A stretch of DNA of 34,351 bases from an uncultured Gammaproteobacteria bacterium (GCA_902556205.1 CACDVH010000017.1:1-34351), one strand, 5' to 3'. Positions 23,191 through 33,745 are shown, counted from the first letter of the stretch. Translations and numbers: made by a program. The notes: a model not told the origin generated them from the sequence alone.

Positions 23191-24630
23191 TTAATTTTTG
23201 ACGACAAATAGGTCCATAAACTCATTGACAGCTGTGTTTTTAATTGTCTCATTATTGATACATAATGAGTAAATTTTGTTAGTTTGATCTGGTGAGTAAG
23301 TATTTTTAAGGCTATTAAGAAATTTCATTTCTAATAGTGGGATTCCCTCTTGACGACGCTGGCGATGCCCGATCGGGTATTCTACTTCAACTTTCTGAGT
23401 TTTAGTTCCATCATTAAAGAAGATCTGTACTGCGTTAGCAATAGATCTTTTATCTTCTGCTAGGTAGTCTTTTGAATATCTTTTATTTTCAATCAAAAAC
23501 ATCTTATCACGAAGCTCATCAATTAAAGGATTATCTTGATGAAAGCTATCTTCATAAAAGTCAGCGACCAAATCACCTTTGATTAATGCGACTGCAAGCA
23601 TATATTGCATACAATGATCACGGTCAGCAGGATTATCTAGGGTACCAGTTTTGTCAATAATTCTGAGTGCTGATTCATGGGTTGTGACCTCAATCTTTTC
23701 AATATTGTACAGCTTATCCTTAATTTCTGGATAAAGTAACACTGCACACTCTACCGCAGTTTGCGCATGGAATTCAGCTGGAAAGGATATCTTGAAAAGA
23801 ATATTCTCCATTACATAGGAGCCATATTGCCTTGAAAAACTAAACTCTCTACCTTTAAAACTTACATCATAGAAGCCCCAATCTGGTGCGCTCAGAACAG
23901 AAGGTAATCCCATCTCACCATTCATTGTCATCATAGATAAGCGAACTGCGCGCGATGTTGCATCACCTGCAGCCCATGATTTTCTTGAACCTGCATTAGG
24001 CGCATGCCTATAGGTTCGAAGTGAGGAGCCATCAACCCAGGCTTGAGATAATGCATCAATAATTTGGTCTCGATTACCACCTAACATATGAGTTGCTACG
24101 GCCGTACTCGCCACTCTTACAAGTAAAACATGATCCAAGCCCACTTTATTAAAGCTATTTTCAAGTGCAAGAATACCTTGAATTTCATGAGCTTTCACCA
24201 TGTATTCAAGAACATCTTGAATATTTAATGGTGATTTATGATTAGCAATATTCACACGCGAAATATAATCACTGAGCGCCATAATGGCACCTAAATTGTC
24301 TGATGGATGGCCCCATTCTTCGGCCAACCAAGTATCGTTAAAATCTAACCAGCGAACTATTGCTCCTATATCCCAAGCAGCCTTAACAGGATCAAGCTCA
24401 TATGACCTTCCAAATACTCTCGCACCATTTTCTACAGTTGTACCAGGAACTATTGGACCTAGATGTCTTGTACAGCTTGGAAATTTTAAAGCCATTAGAC
24501 CGCACCCTATAGTATCTATTAGGCAATTTCTAGCAGTGTTTAGAGCCTCCTCGGATTCAACTTTGTAGTCAATTACATAGTCTGCTATATCTTGCAGAAC
24601 TTGATCTGCAATTACTCTATCTGCTTTCAT
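23191..24630 (-). CDS. prpD: 2-methylcitrate dehydratase (MmgE/PrpD family)
   Basis: PrpD dehydrates 2-methylcitrate to 2-methylaconitate, the second step of the methylcitrate cycle for propionyl-CoA. The 479-residue length is close to the E. coli enzyme (483). Family features are the N-terminal ARNCLIDTIGCGLMAL, FGRSYELDPVKAAWDIGAIVRWLDFNDTW, EEWGHPSDNLGAI and SFPAEFHAQTAVECA. It lies 3 bases behind prpC with its own AGAGGAT ribosome site, so it is the last gene of the long minus-strand unit. MmgE/PrpD proteins include other dehydratases, but the prpB-prpC context makes this assignment firm. It converges on dpkA with 19 bases between stops. Confidence 0.95.
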   Translation of the reverse strand: MKADRVIADQVLQDIADYVIDYKVESEEALNTARNCLIDTIGCGLMALKFPSCTRHLGPIVPGTTVENGARVFGRSYELDPVKAAWDIGAIVRWLDFNDTWLAEEWGHPSDNLGAIMALSDYISRVNIANHKSPLNIQDVLEYMVKAHEIQGILALENSFNKVGLDHVLLVRVASTAVATHMLGGNRDQIIDALSQAWVDGSSLRTYRHAPNAGSRKSWAAGDATSRAVRLSMMTMNGEMGLPSVLSAPDWGFYDVSFKGREFSFSRQYGSYVMENILFKISFPAEFHAQTAVECAVLLYPEIKDKLYNIEKIEVTTHESALRIIDKTGTLDNPADRDHCMQYMLAVALIKGDLVADFYEDSFHQDNPLIDELRDKMFLIENKRYSKDYLAEDKRSIANAVQIFFNDGTKTQKVEVEYPIGHRQRRQEGIPLLEMKFLNSLKNTYSPDQTNKIYSLCINNETIKNTAVNEFMDLFVVKN

Positions 24631-24633
24631 GTG

Positions 24634-25761
24634 TTATCCTCTTTGCTCTATTGGTATGACTTTCTGAAGACTTGGCCCTATATAATCAGCGTTTGGTCTA
24701 ATTATACGATTGTTTTCCCTTTGTTCAAAAATATGAGCACACCAACCCGTTATTCTTGAGAGAACAAATATTGGGGTAAAAAGCTTGGTTGGAATTTTCA
24801 TGAACTCATAAGTTGAAGCGTGATAAAAATCAGCATTAGCAAATAGATTTTTCTCTCTGCGCATCACAGCCTCAACTCTCTCTGACACATTATATAAGTG
24901 CTTATCATTGACCTCTATGGATAATTTTTTTGACCACTCTTTTATAATCTCATTGCGTGGATCAGACTCCGTATAAACAGCGTGTCCAAAACCCATCACA
25001 AGTTGTTTTTGCGAGAGCATTTTAAGTAATTCCTCCTCTGCTATATCGGGATTATTCCACTGGGATAACATTGCACTTGCTGCTTCGTTAGCGCCTCCAT
25101 GTAGAGGGCCTCGTAAGGTTCCGATAGCGCTTGTAACGGCAGAATGAATATCTGATAGCGTTGAAGCGCAAACCCTTGCTGCAAAGGTGGAGGCATTAAA
25201 TTCATGTTCAGCGTATAAAATCAAAGAAACACTCATGACTTGGTTATGAAGTTCGCTAGCCTTTTGACCATGCAAAAGATGTAAAAAATGACCACCGATT
25301 GTGTCATCATCAGTTTCGGTATCAATCCTCTTTCCATGATGCGAATACTGATACCAATAGCTTAATATTGATGGAAAAGCACTTAACATTCGATCAGCAT
25401 GATCGGTTTGATTCAAGAAACTTTCTTCTTGCTCTAAATTACCTAAAACTGAACAGCCTGTCCTTAGAACATCCATTGGGTGAGCGGTTTTAGGAATGCA
25501 TTCAAGTGTACTTCTTATTTCGGGCTGCAATCCTCTTAATGATTTGAGTTTTTCTATATATTCTTTTAGTTCTTGGGAGTTAGGTAATTTCTTATGCAAC
25601 AAAAGAAAAGCGACCTCCTCAAAAGTTGTATTTTTCGCCAAATCAACTACATCATAACCACGATAAGTCAGACCAGAACCCGTTACACCCACTGTACATA
25701 TTGAAGTCTCTCCAGCGCTTTGCCCTCTAAGGCCAGCACCACCCATTTTTTTTCCACTCAT
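24634..25761 (-). CDS. prpC: 2-methylcitrate synthase
   Basis: PrpC condenses propionyl-CoA with oxaloacetate to 2-methylcitrate. The 375-residue protein has the typical N-terminus GGAGLRGQSAGETSICTVG followed by LTYRGYD. The citrate-synthase catalytic triad appears as His221 (LHGGANEAA), His260 (GFGHAVY) and Asp311 (ADFYHAS). The short length and N-terminal signature separate it from the house-keeping citrate synthase GltA. Its ATG overlaps the prpB stop codon by one base (TAATG), indicating translational coupling. Confidence 0.95.
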   Translation of the reverse strand: MSGKKMGGAGLRGQSAGETSICTVGVTGSGLTYRGYDVVDLAKNTTFEEVAFLLLHKKLPNSQELKEYIEKLKSLRGLQPEIRSTLECIPKTAHPMDVLRTGCSVLGNLEQEESFLNQTDHADRMLSAFPSILSYWYQYSHHGKRIDTETDDDTIGGHFLHLLHGQKASELHNQVMSVSLILYAEHEFNASTFAARVCASTLSDIHSAVTSAIGTLRGPLHGGANEAASAMLSQWNNPDIAEEELLKMLSQKQLVMGFGHAVYTESDPRNEIIKEWSKKLSIEVNDKHLYNVSERVEAVMRREKNLFANADFYHASTYEFMKIPTKLFTPIFVLSRITGWCAHIFEQRENNRIIRPNADYIGPSLQKVIPIEQRG

Positions 25762-26642
25762 TATTTATTCTCCTCTTTAAATAACCTATCAAGCTGTTGC
25801 TCATATTGATGATAGTTAAGAAAATCATATAACTCTTCCCTTGTTTGCATGTTATCTAAAACATTATGTTGATGACCATCCTCTAAGATATGCCTATAGA
25901 CATTAAGAGCTGCATTGCTCATGGCTCTGAAGGCACTAAGGGGATAGAGAACCATATCAACGCCAGCCTCTGAAAGCTCATCTTTGCTAAACAATGGCGT
26001 TTGACCAAATTCGGTAATATTTGCCAGAATTGGTACACTTAAGGAATCAGAAAACTCTCGATATTGCTCAATAGAATTTAATGCTTCAGGAAATATCATA
26101 TCAGCACCAGCTTCAGCGAATGCCTGAGCTTTTTCAATTGCTGATTGCATGCCCTCTATCGCCAAAGCATCAGTTCTTGCCATAATGACAAAATCTGAAT
26201 CTGTTTTAGCATCTACTGCGGCTTTAATTCGATCAATCATTTCATTGGTACTCACGATTGACTTATTAGGGCGATGGCCACAACGTTTTTGGGACACCTG
26301 ATCTTCAATATGAATAGCTGCAACATTGCTCTTTATCATTTCTTGAACACAACGAGCAATATTAAATGCTCCTCCCCAGCCAGTATCTGCATCTACCAAT
26401 AACGGTAGAGAAGTAACCTGTGTAATTCTTTTAGCATCTTCAAGAACATCGGCTAGAGATGTTATACCAAGATCTGGAACCCCAAGAGAGGAAGCAGCTA
26501 CCCCTCCACCTGACAAATAGATTGATTGGTGTCCAACTTTTTCAGCCATAATTGCACTGAAGGCGTTAACTGTACCCACAATTTGCAATGGCTTAGTTTC
26601 GTTAACTAAGTTTCTAAATTTCTTTCCACTACTCTCCATCAT
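25761..26642 (-). CDS. prpB: 2-methylisocitrate lyase
   Basis: PrpB splits 2-methylisocitrate into pyruvate and succinate, finishing the methylcitrate cycle. The 293-residue protein of the isocitrate-lyase/PEP-mutase family has the active-site loop KRCGHR at 119-124, the metal-site DADTGWG at 84-90, HIEDQ at 111-115 and MARTDA. The KRCGHR sequence marks the lyases rather than the mutases. It starts with two adjacent ATG codons and lies 33 bases behind the TetR regulator gene, without a visible promoter or terminator in between. Confidence 0.95.
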   Translation of the reverse strand: MMESSGKKFRNLVNETKPLQIVGTVNAFSAIMAEKVGHQSIYLSGGGVAASSLGVPDLGITSLADVLEDAKRITQVTSLPLLVDADTGWGGAFNIARCVQEMIKSNVAAIHIEDQVSQKRCGHRPNKSIVSTNEMIDRIKAAVDAKTDSDFVIMARTDALAIEGMQSAIEKAQAFAEAGADMIFPEALNSIEQYREFSDSLSVPILANITEFGQTPLFSKDELSEAGVDMVLYPLSAFRAMSNAALNVYRHILEDGHQHNVLDNMQTREELYDFLNYHQYEQQLDRLFKEENK

Positions 26643-26675
26643 ACTTTTAGTCTCTCAATTGACCTAACACTTTTA

Positions 26676-27335
26676 CTATGGATTCAAACCTACGCTGCGA
26701 AGAACTAAATCTATGACCTGTTGTTTTTTTTCTTCAAACTCAGAATCTGTTAGTTTTTTTCCATTATTCAAAATCATGACTTGATAATCAAAGTCGGCGT
26801 AGTGTTGAGTAGTCGCCCAAATCATATAAAGAAGGGTATGTGCATCCCCTACATTAACAATTTTTTCTAGCTCAACCCATCTATTAATGGATTGAACACA
26901 AGAATCAACCCATTTTTTTAATTTTGAGGATAAGATCTCTTCCATTTCAGGAGCTCCACTTATAATCTCATTTGCCCAAACTTTTGATCCAAAAGGTCTC
27001 GTCCTTGACAAATCCATTTTAGCCCCAACATAATACCTAATGGCCTCCCTTGGCTCATCAAATGTATTAAATGTATCAGCAGCTTTCATCCAGTCAACCA
27101 ATATACTTTCGAGAACACATCGATAAAGATTCAATTTAGTATAAAAATAATAATGAATGTTTGATTTTGGGAGTTTTGCAGTATCTGCAATTTGTTTTGT
27201 AGTGGAACCTTTCAGGCCATGCTTTGCAAATACTTTTTCTGCAGCAGCTAAAATAATCAGCTCATTTTCTTCGCGAATAGTCTCCTTACTCCGGGGACTG
27301 CGACGTACTTTAGCTGCATCAGTTAAATTACCCAT
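26676..27335 (-). CDS. TetR-family regulator, RutR-like
   Basis: This 219-residue regulator has an N-terminal helix-turn-helix (about 44-65, STTKQIADTAKLPKSNIHYYF). The ligand domain matches E. coli RutR: the run MIWATTQHYADF (171-182) closely follows RutR's MIWASTQHYADF, which includes residues lining the uracil pocket (Trp173 and Gln177 here). RutR is a repressor released by uracil or thymine and binds TTGACCAnnTGGTCAA; a perfect copy lies at 30040-30055 ahead of preT. The gene sits between preA and prpB in the same transcript, so it is probably autoregulated and controls pyrimidine breakdown. AAGGA is its ribosome site. Confidence 0.88.
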   Translation of the reverse strand: MGNLTDAAKVRRSPRSKETIREENELIILAAAEKVFAKHGLKGSTTKQIADTAKLPKSNIHYYFYTKLNLYRCVLESILVDWMKAADTFNTFDEPREAIRYYVGAKMDLSRTRPFGSKVWANEIISGAPEMEEILSSKLKKWVDSCVQSINRWVELEKIVNVGDAHTLLYMIWATTQHYADFDYQVMILNNGKKLTDSEFEEKKQQVIDLVLRSVGLNP

Positions 27336-27353
27336 TCACTATCCTTCATTGAC

Positions 27354-28655
27354 TCATGAAACTTTCAAAGGATTATTTTCATGAGTGGTCCAATCAGCAG
27401 GCTCTGAAGTAATCACTTTCCCCGTTCTAGGATCCGTGCCACTTTCCATAGCAACCATTGTAATACAATCAACAATAGGGCAAACACTTACACAAAGATT
27501 ACACCCAACACATTCAGTATCATCGACTGTAAATACTCTATTGCCTTCATCATTGGAATAGTTAATTGCCTGATGGGAAGTATCTTCACAAACAATATGG
27601 CATCGCCCACATTTTATACACTTCTCTTGATCAATAACTGCCTTATCAACATGATTTAGATTTAAAAATTTCCAATCAGTAACCGATGGCACTGCTTTAC
27701 CAATAAGCTCATCCACTGAATTCATTCCTTTTTCATCTAAAAAGTTACTCAATCCAGTTTTCATATCTTCAACAATCTTAAAACCATAGACCATAGCGGC
27801 AGTACAAACCTGCACATTGCTGGCGCCTAGTGCCAAGAAATCTACTGCATCTTTCCAGGTGGTGACACCTCCAATACCAGATATTGGTAGATTTTTTGTT
27901 TTTTCATTTCGCGCAATTTCTGCAACCATATTGAGTGCAATTGGTTTGACTGCCTCACCGCAGTAACCTCCATGTGTGCCCATACCACCCGTAGTTGGAA
28001 ACATGGTTAAACTATCATAATCAACCCTCATAATTGAATTTATGGTATTGATTAATGACACTGCATCTGCACCGCCTTCAAGACATGCTTCAGCTGGGTA
28101 GATGACATCAGTAATATTTGGGGTAAGTTTTACAATGACAGGAACAGTTGCATATTTTTTACACCACTCAGTTGCTTGCTTGATATATTCAGGGACTTGT
28201 CCAACTGCTGCTCCCATTCCTCTCTCTGACATACCATGCGGACAACCAAAATTAAGCTCAAATCCATCAATACCTGTATCTTCGATAATAGGAATATGCT
28301 TTGCCCAGGACTCCTCATTCATTGGAAACATGACAGATGCAACTAAAGCTCTATCTGGCCAATCTCTTTTAACTTGGCGCATCTCCTTAAGATTGACTTG
28401 AAATGGTCGATCCGTAATTAACTCAATGTTATTAAAACCAATGACTCGACGATCATTACTCATCATTGTGCTGTATCTTGGGCCATTAACATTAACGATA
28501 TGAGGATCTTCACCCAAGGTTTTCCATGAAACCCCTCCCCAGCCTGCTTCAAAGGCACGATTAACATTATATGCCTTGTCAGTAGGTGGAGCTGAAGCCA
28601 ACCAAAAAGGATTGGGTGACTTTATTCCCAAAAAATTACTTGTTAAATCTGCCAT
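27354..28655 (-). CDS. preA: NAD-dependent dihydropyrimidine dehydrogenase, subunit PreA
   Basis: PreA is the catalytic subunit that reduces uracil or thymine to the 5,6-dihydro form, the first step of reductive pyrimidine breakdown. The 433-residue protein has an FMN barrel resembling dihydroorotate dehydrogenase, with the active-site Cys138 in NFGCPHGMSERGMG. A C-terminal ferredoxin domain carries two 4Fe-4S motifs (Cys346, 349, 352, 356 and Cys382, 385, 388, 392). The GCPHG sequence is closer to the eukaryotic enzyme's SCPHG than to E. coli PreA's SCPQM. It follows preT with one base between stop and start. Confidence 0.95.
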   Translation of the reverse strand: MADLTSNFLGIKSPNPFWLASAPPTDKAYNVNRAFEAGWGGVSWKTLGEDPHIVNVNGPRYSTMMSNDRRVIGFNNIELITDRPFQVNLKEMRQVKRDWPDRALVASVMFPMNEESWAKHIPIIEDTGIDGFELNFGCPHGMSERGMGAAVGQVPEYIKQATEWCKKYATVPVIVKLTPNITDVIYPAEACLEGGADAVSLINTINSIMRVDYDSLTMFPTTGGMGTHGGYCGEAVKPIALNMVAEIARNEKTKNLPISGIGGVTTWKDAVDFLALGASNVQVCTAAMVYGFKIVEDMKTGLSNFLDEKGMNSVDELIGKAVPSVTDWKFLNLNHVDKAVIDQEKCIKCGRCHIVCEDTSHQAINYSNDEGNRVFTVDDTECVGCNLCVSVCPIVDCITMVAMESGTDPRTGKVITSEPADWTTHENNPLKVS

Positions 28656-28656
28656 A

Positions 28657-30021
28657 TTATGCTCCTTGCGTTAGCGTTTCGTTTATTGAAATTGCTGCTA
28701 GTTTGCCATCTTGAACTGCTGAAACTGTTAGATTATCGCCATCAAGAATGCAATCTCCACCAGCCCAAACTTTAGTTAATGAAGTTTTACGATTCTTATC
28801 AACAACTATTCTTCCTTTTTCTAGCTCTAAGTTATTATCAGCCAAACCCTCGGTAACCAATTTCTGTCCAATTGCCTTAAACACAACATCTGCTTTCAAT
28901 GTAAGGCTTTCTCCAGTTGCCTTTATACTTCCATCGTTGTGTGATTTCATAACGTCAAATTCCATTGCAGAGACATTACTTTCATTAGATATCAGCTGTT
29001 TAGGTGATAAATGATACTGAATTTGAACATCATGCTTTTTTGCCAAAGCCTGCTCATATTCACTCGCTGCCATTGCATTCTTACCTCTTCTATAGGCAAT
29101 AGTAACTTGCTCAGCACCCAGTAATTTGCTTTGAACAGCAATGTCTATTGCTGTCATGCCTCCGCCAACAACAACAATATTTTTCCCAACCATAAGTTCA
29201 TCTTTATTGCTGGTTTGTCTCAAATTAGCTATATACTCAACCGCATCAATAACGCCCGAAATATTTTCATTGTCAAGATTTAGTTGATTGACCGTACCTA
29301 AGCCACACCCTAAAAATACAGCATCGAATTGCTTTTGAAGATCGTCAAGAGTGATTTGTTTTCCTAGCTCCATCCCAGTTTCAATATTTATGCCACCTAT
29401 ATCTAGAATGTAATCAAGCTCTTGTTGTGCAAAATCATGAGTAGATTTATAAGCTGCAATCCCATACTCATTCAAACCCCCTAATTTATCTTTAGCATCA
29501 TATACCGTTATATTGTGACCCAAGACTGATAGACGATGCGCACAAGATATTCCAGCAGGCCCTGCTCCAACAACCGCAATAGACTTTCCAGTATCTTTTT
29601 TTCTTGAAAATAACTTTACGCCATTATCTAATACTGAATCTGTTGCATATCTTTGCAATAATCCGATTTCAACTGGCTTATCTTCATGATCATTTCGAAC
29701 ACATGCTTGCTGACACAACTCCTCAGTTGGGCAGTCTCTAGCACACATCCCGCCAAAAATATTTTCAGATAAAATTTTCTCTGCTGCTCCCGTTAAATTA
29801 TCACTCCTGATACTTTGTATAAAACCTGGAACATCAATATCTGATGGGCAAGCCTTTGTGCAAGGAGCGTCATAGCAGAAATAGCATCGATCAGCTTCAA
29901 TTAATGCCTCTATTTGAGTTAATGGAGCATGAAGATCTGAAAAATTATCTTCAATCTCTTTTTTACTGAGGCGATGTGACTGAATATTCACTCCCTCACT
30001 TTTTAGTTTGTTATTACTCAT
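28657..30021 (-). CDS. preT: NAD-dependent dihydropyrimidine dehydrogenase, subunit PreT
   Basis: PreT passes electrons from NAD(P)H through FAD and Fe-S clusters to PreA. The 454-residue protein has an N-terminal cluster domain with Cys46, 49, 54, 58 and Cys93, 97, 103, 107, then the FAD motif VGAGPAG (151-157). The NAD motif VGGGMTAIDIA lies around residue 285, and AGGDC near the end. This is the GltD-like architecture of the N-terminal half of mammalian dihydropyrimidine dehydrogenase. A strong ribosome site GGAGG lies five bases ahead of the ATG. Directly upstream is a perfect RutR-type operator, so preT opens a regulated transcription unit. Confidence 0.95.
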   Translation of the reverse strand: MSNNKLKSEGVNIQSHRLSKKEIEDNFSDLHAPLTQIEALIEADRCYFCYDAPCTKACPSDIDVPGFIQSIRSDNLTGAAEKILSENIFGGMCARDCPTEELCQQACVRNDHEDKPVEIGLLQRYATDSVLDNGVKLFSRKKDTGKSIAVVGAGPAGISCAHRLSVLGHNITVYDAKDKLGGLNEYGIAAYKSTHDFAQQELDYILDIGGINIETGMELGKQITLDDLQKQFDAVFLGCGLGTVNQLNLDNENISGVIDAVEYIANLRQTSNKDELMVGKNIVVVGGGMTAIDIAVQSKLLGAEQVTIAYRRGKNAMAASEYEQALAKKHDVQIQYHLSPKQLISNESNVSAMEFDVMKSHNDGSIKATGESLTLKADVVFKAIGQKLVTEGLADNNLELEKGRIVVDKNRKTSLTKVWAGGDCILDGDNLTVSAVQDGKLAAISINETLTQGA

Positions 30022-30039
30022 ATTTCCTCCGAAAAATAT

Positions 30040-30055
30040 TTGACCATTTGGTCAA
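30040..30055. promoter_or_regulatory. Perfect RutR-type operator
   Basis: TTGACCATTTGGTCAA is an exact match to the RutR consensus TTGACCAnnTGGTCAA described for E. coli. It lies 18 bases upstream of the preT ATG and just downstream of a minus-strand -10-like TATAAA (30058-30063), so a bound repressor would cover the transcription start. A RutR-like gene is three genes downstream. Confidence 0.88.
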
Positions 30056-30057
30056 GT

Positions 30058-30063
30058 TTTATA
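30058..30063 (-). promoter_or_regulatory. -10 element for preT
   Basis: On the minus strand TATAAA precedes the RutR-type palindrome. No good -35 is seen in the AT-rich sequence upstream. The predicted start lies inside the operator. Confidence 0.4.
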
Positions 30064-30094
30064 TGTAGTTAAACAATTAAAAATTAATTAAATC

Positions 30095-31543
<1,449 letters not shown>

Positions 31544-31565
31544 CTACAAGAAATTAGATTTTATA

Positions 31566-32573
31566 TTATGATCCAAACGCAGCATTCCAGACATCGTGAG
31601 TCCAAGCTCCAGCTGGTTGTCCAGTAATTACTGGATCAGAATCACTACCAAGCAAAGTATCAACAGTACGCTGGTAATCGTCAACATTTAATTTACCGCC
31701 ATTTGCAGTAAGTTTATTAACCTCGCCCATCATACGACGTTGATGCTTTTCAGTTTGAGCACCACTCATATCATATTCAAGTACGATATCGGCAGCAGCA
31801 TCGGAATTACTTGAAGCCCACTCCCAACCCTTCATACTAGCACGAAGGAAACGCGCAGCTTTATCAACAAAGGCAGCATCGTTTAGATTTTCTTCTAATA
31901 CATATAAACCATCTTCAAGTGTTGATACACCTTGGTCTTCGTAGGAGAAAACAACTAGCTCATCGGCTGAAAGTCCGCCATCAATAACTTGCCAATATTC
32001 ATTGTAAGTCATGGTTGACACGCAATCGGCTTGCTTTTGAAGAATAGGCTCTATTCCCCAGCCTTGCTTCAATACTGTCACTCCACCTGCACTTCCATCA
32101 GTCGCCATATTAAGCTTACTCATCCAGCTCAGGAATGGATACTCATTACCATAGAACCAAACTCCTAGAGTCTTATCTGAGAAGTCAGAAGGCGAACTTA
32201 TGCCCGAATCTTTACGACATGTAAGCATCATTCCAGAGTTTTTAAATGGCTGTGCTATGTTGACAAGATTAAGTCCTTTTTCTCTAGAGGCCAAAGCTGC
32301 TGGCATCCATTCAATAAGAATATCTGCACCACCACCAGCGATAACTTGAGGAGGAGCAATATCTGGACCACCGGATTTAATCGTTACATCTAGTCCTTCA
32401 TCGTCATAGTAACCTTTTTCCAATGCAACATAATAGCCTGCAAATTGAGCCTGAGTTACCCACTTCGTTTGAAGGGTAAATTTATCACCTGCATGAGAAT
32501 TAAAGCTCATAGCTAGAAGCATAGTAGAGCAAATTGCAGCTAATATAGTTTTACTTTTATATATTTTCATCAT
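31566..32573 (-). CDS. NMT1/THI5-type ABC substrate-binding protein, probably for pyrimidines
   Basis: The 335-residue protein has a signal peptide (hydrophobic TILAAICSTMLLAMSF, cleavage near SHA-GD). It then has LQTKWVTQAQFAGYYVALEKGYYDDEGLDV, the signature of the NMT1/THI5 family that binds pyrimidines such as thiamine precursors, and GGADILIEWMPAAL. It delivers its ligand to the permeases encoded just upstream. Location beside dihydropyrimidinase and preTA suggests uracil, thymine or their dihydro forms, by context only. Two adjacent ATG codons occur; the second (32570) is better spaced from the AGGAG site. Confidence 0.9.
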   Translation of the reverse strand: MMKIYKSKTILAAICSTMLLAMSFNSHAGDKFTLQTKWVTQAQFAGYYVALEKGYYDDEGLDVTIKSGGPDIAPPQVIAGGGADILIEWMPAALASREKGLNLVNIAQPFKNSGMMLTCRKDSGISSPSDFSDKTLGVWFYGNEYPFLSWMSKLNMATDGSAGGVTVLKQGWGIEPILQKQADCVSTMTYNEYWQVIDGGLSADELVVFSYEDQGVSTLEDGLYVLEENLNDAAFVDKAARFLRASMKGWEWASSNSDAAADIVLEYDMSGAQTEKHQRRMMGEVNKLTANGGKLNVDDYQRTVDTLLGSDSDPVITGQPAGAWTHDVWNAAFGS

Positions 32574-32611
32574 TTCTCCTTTATTTTAAAAATAATAGTA
32601 CTCACTCTAAA

Positions 32612-33745
32612 TTAACTTTTTCGCATCGATGGATGCCAGAAAGTTAATTTTCTTTCCAAAAGAGCAAACACTCCATAAAACATCGAACCAGTAACAGCAG
32701 CAACCGCAATTGTTGCCCATACAATATCGATATTCATTCGGCCAACTTCTGCCGAAATTCTAAATCCCATTCCTACAATGGGTGTTCCAAAAAATTCTGC
32801 CACTATAGCTCCAATCATAGCGAAAGTTGAGTTAATTTTCAATGCGTTAAGAATAAATGGCATCGCATTTGGAAGACGCAAACTAAAAAGTTCTCGCCAG
32901 TAACTCGAAGCATAAGTGTGTAATAAATCTCGATCAATCCTATCAGTCTCGTTGAGACCACCTAAGGTATTTACCATCATTGGGAAAAAAGTCATTATGG
33001 CAACGACAGCTGCTTTGGACTGCCAATCAAATCCAAACCACATTACCATTATTGGAGCCATTCCAATAATTGGTATCGCGCTAAAGAAGTTTCCAATTGG
33101 AATTAATCCACGCCTTAAAAATGGAATTTTATCGGCTGCAATTGCAACAAGAAATCCTGTTCCACTTCCCATAATAAAACCAGGAATTGCAGAGCGAACA
33201 AAAGTTTGATAGAAATCTGCAAATAAAGTTGCGCCAAAACCATCAAATACTTGCCAAATAAGACTCGGTGCAGGTAACAATACCTGTGGAACGGACATAC
33301 CTATAGTAATAACCTCCCATAGAAAAAATATCCATACACCAAATAAAACGGGAATCACTATATTAAGAGAAAACGTTATTAATTTATTTTTTGCCTCTAA
33401 AGCTGATAGTTGAACTAAGTTATTCCACGTTAGAAACCACAATGCACTTACCAAAAACCAAGCATCTAGACCCATCACAACACCTTGATCGAATGAGTGT
33501 ATTAAATTTAATACAGACCAAGCCCCAGAAAATAAAGCTATAAAACAAATTGCTAAAAGAAGCAATCCTTGTTGACGAATGATAAAAAATAATAAACCGA
33601 CAGTTGCAATAGTCAGCACAATAATAGGATTAAGCTCATAAACATTAGTTGCGTCAAGCTGTAACCAAATAAATGAAGCGATTGAAAAAATAAGACATAG
33701 CAATCCACTTAAGGGACGCGAACTTATTATTGCCAGGAAATTCAT
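32612..33745 (-). CDS. ABC transporter permease with extended N-terminal membrane region
   Basis: The 377-residue protein has a typical BPD-type permease domain in its C-terminal part, including the EAA-like loop SSYWRELFSLRLPNAMPFILNAL that docks the ATPase and PQVLLPAPSLIWQVFDGF at its start. About 130 extra N-terminal residues form four or so additional hydrophobic segments not found in the usual 250-residue permease. It overlaps the upstream permease gene by 4 bases (ATGA), showing coupled translation. With that permease it probably forms the heterodimeric channel of the NMT1-type importer. Confidence 0.9.
   Translation of the reverse strand: MNFLAIISSRPLSGLLCLIFSIASFIWLQLDATNVYELNPIIVLTIATVGLLFFIIRQQGLLLLAICFIALFSGAWSVLNLIHSFDQGVVMGLDAWFLVSALWFLTWNNLVQLSALEAKNKLITFSLNIVIPVLFGVWIFFLWEVITIGMSVPQVLLPAPSLIWQVFDGFGATLFADFYQTFVRSAIPGFIMGSGTGFLVAIAADKIPFLRRGLIPIGNFFSAIPIIGMAPIMVMWFGFDWQSKAAVVAIMTFFPMMVNTLGGLNETDRIDRDLLHTYASSYWRELFSLRLPNAMPFILNALKINSTFAMIGAIVAEFFGTPIVGMGFRISAEVGRMNIDIVWATIAVAAVTGSMFYGVFALLERKLTFWHPSMRKS

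Noticed and set aside
26654-26670. TTGACC half-site between the TetR gene and prpB, as a second RutR operator
   Set aside because: Only one arm matches; the other half (AACACTT instead of TGGTCAA) does not, so it is not a credible dyad.
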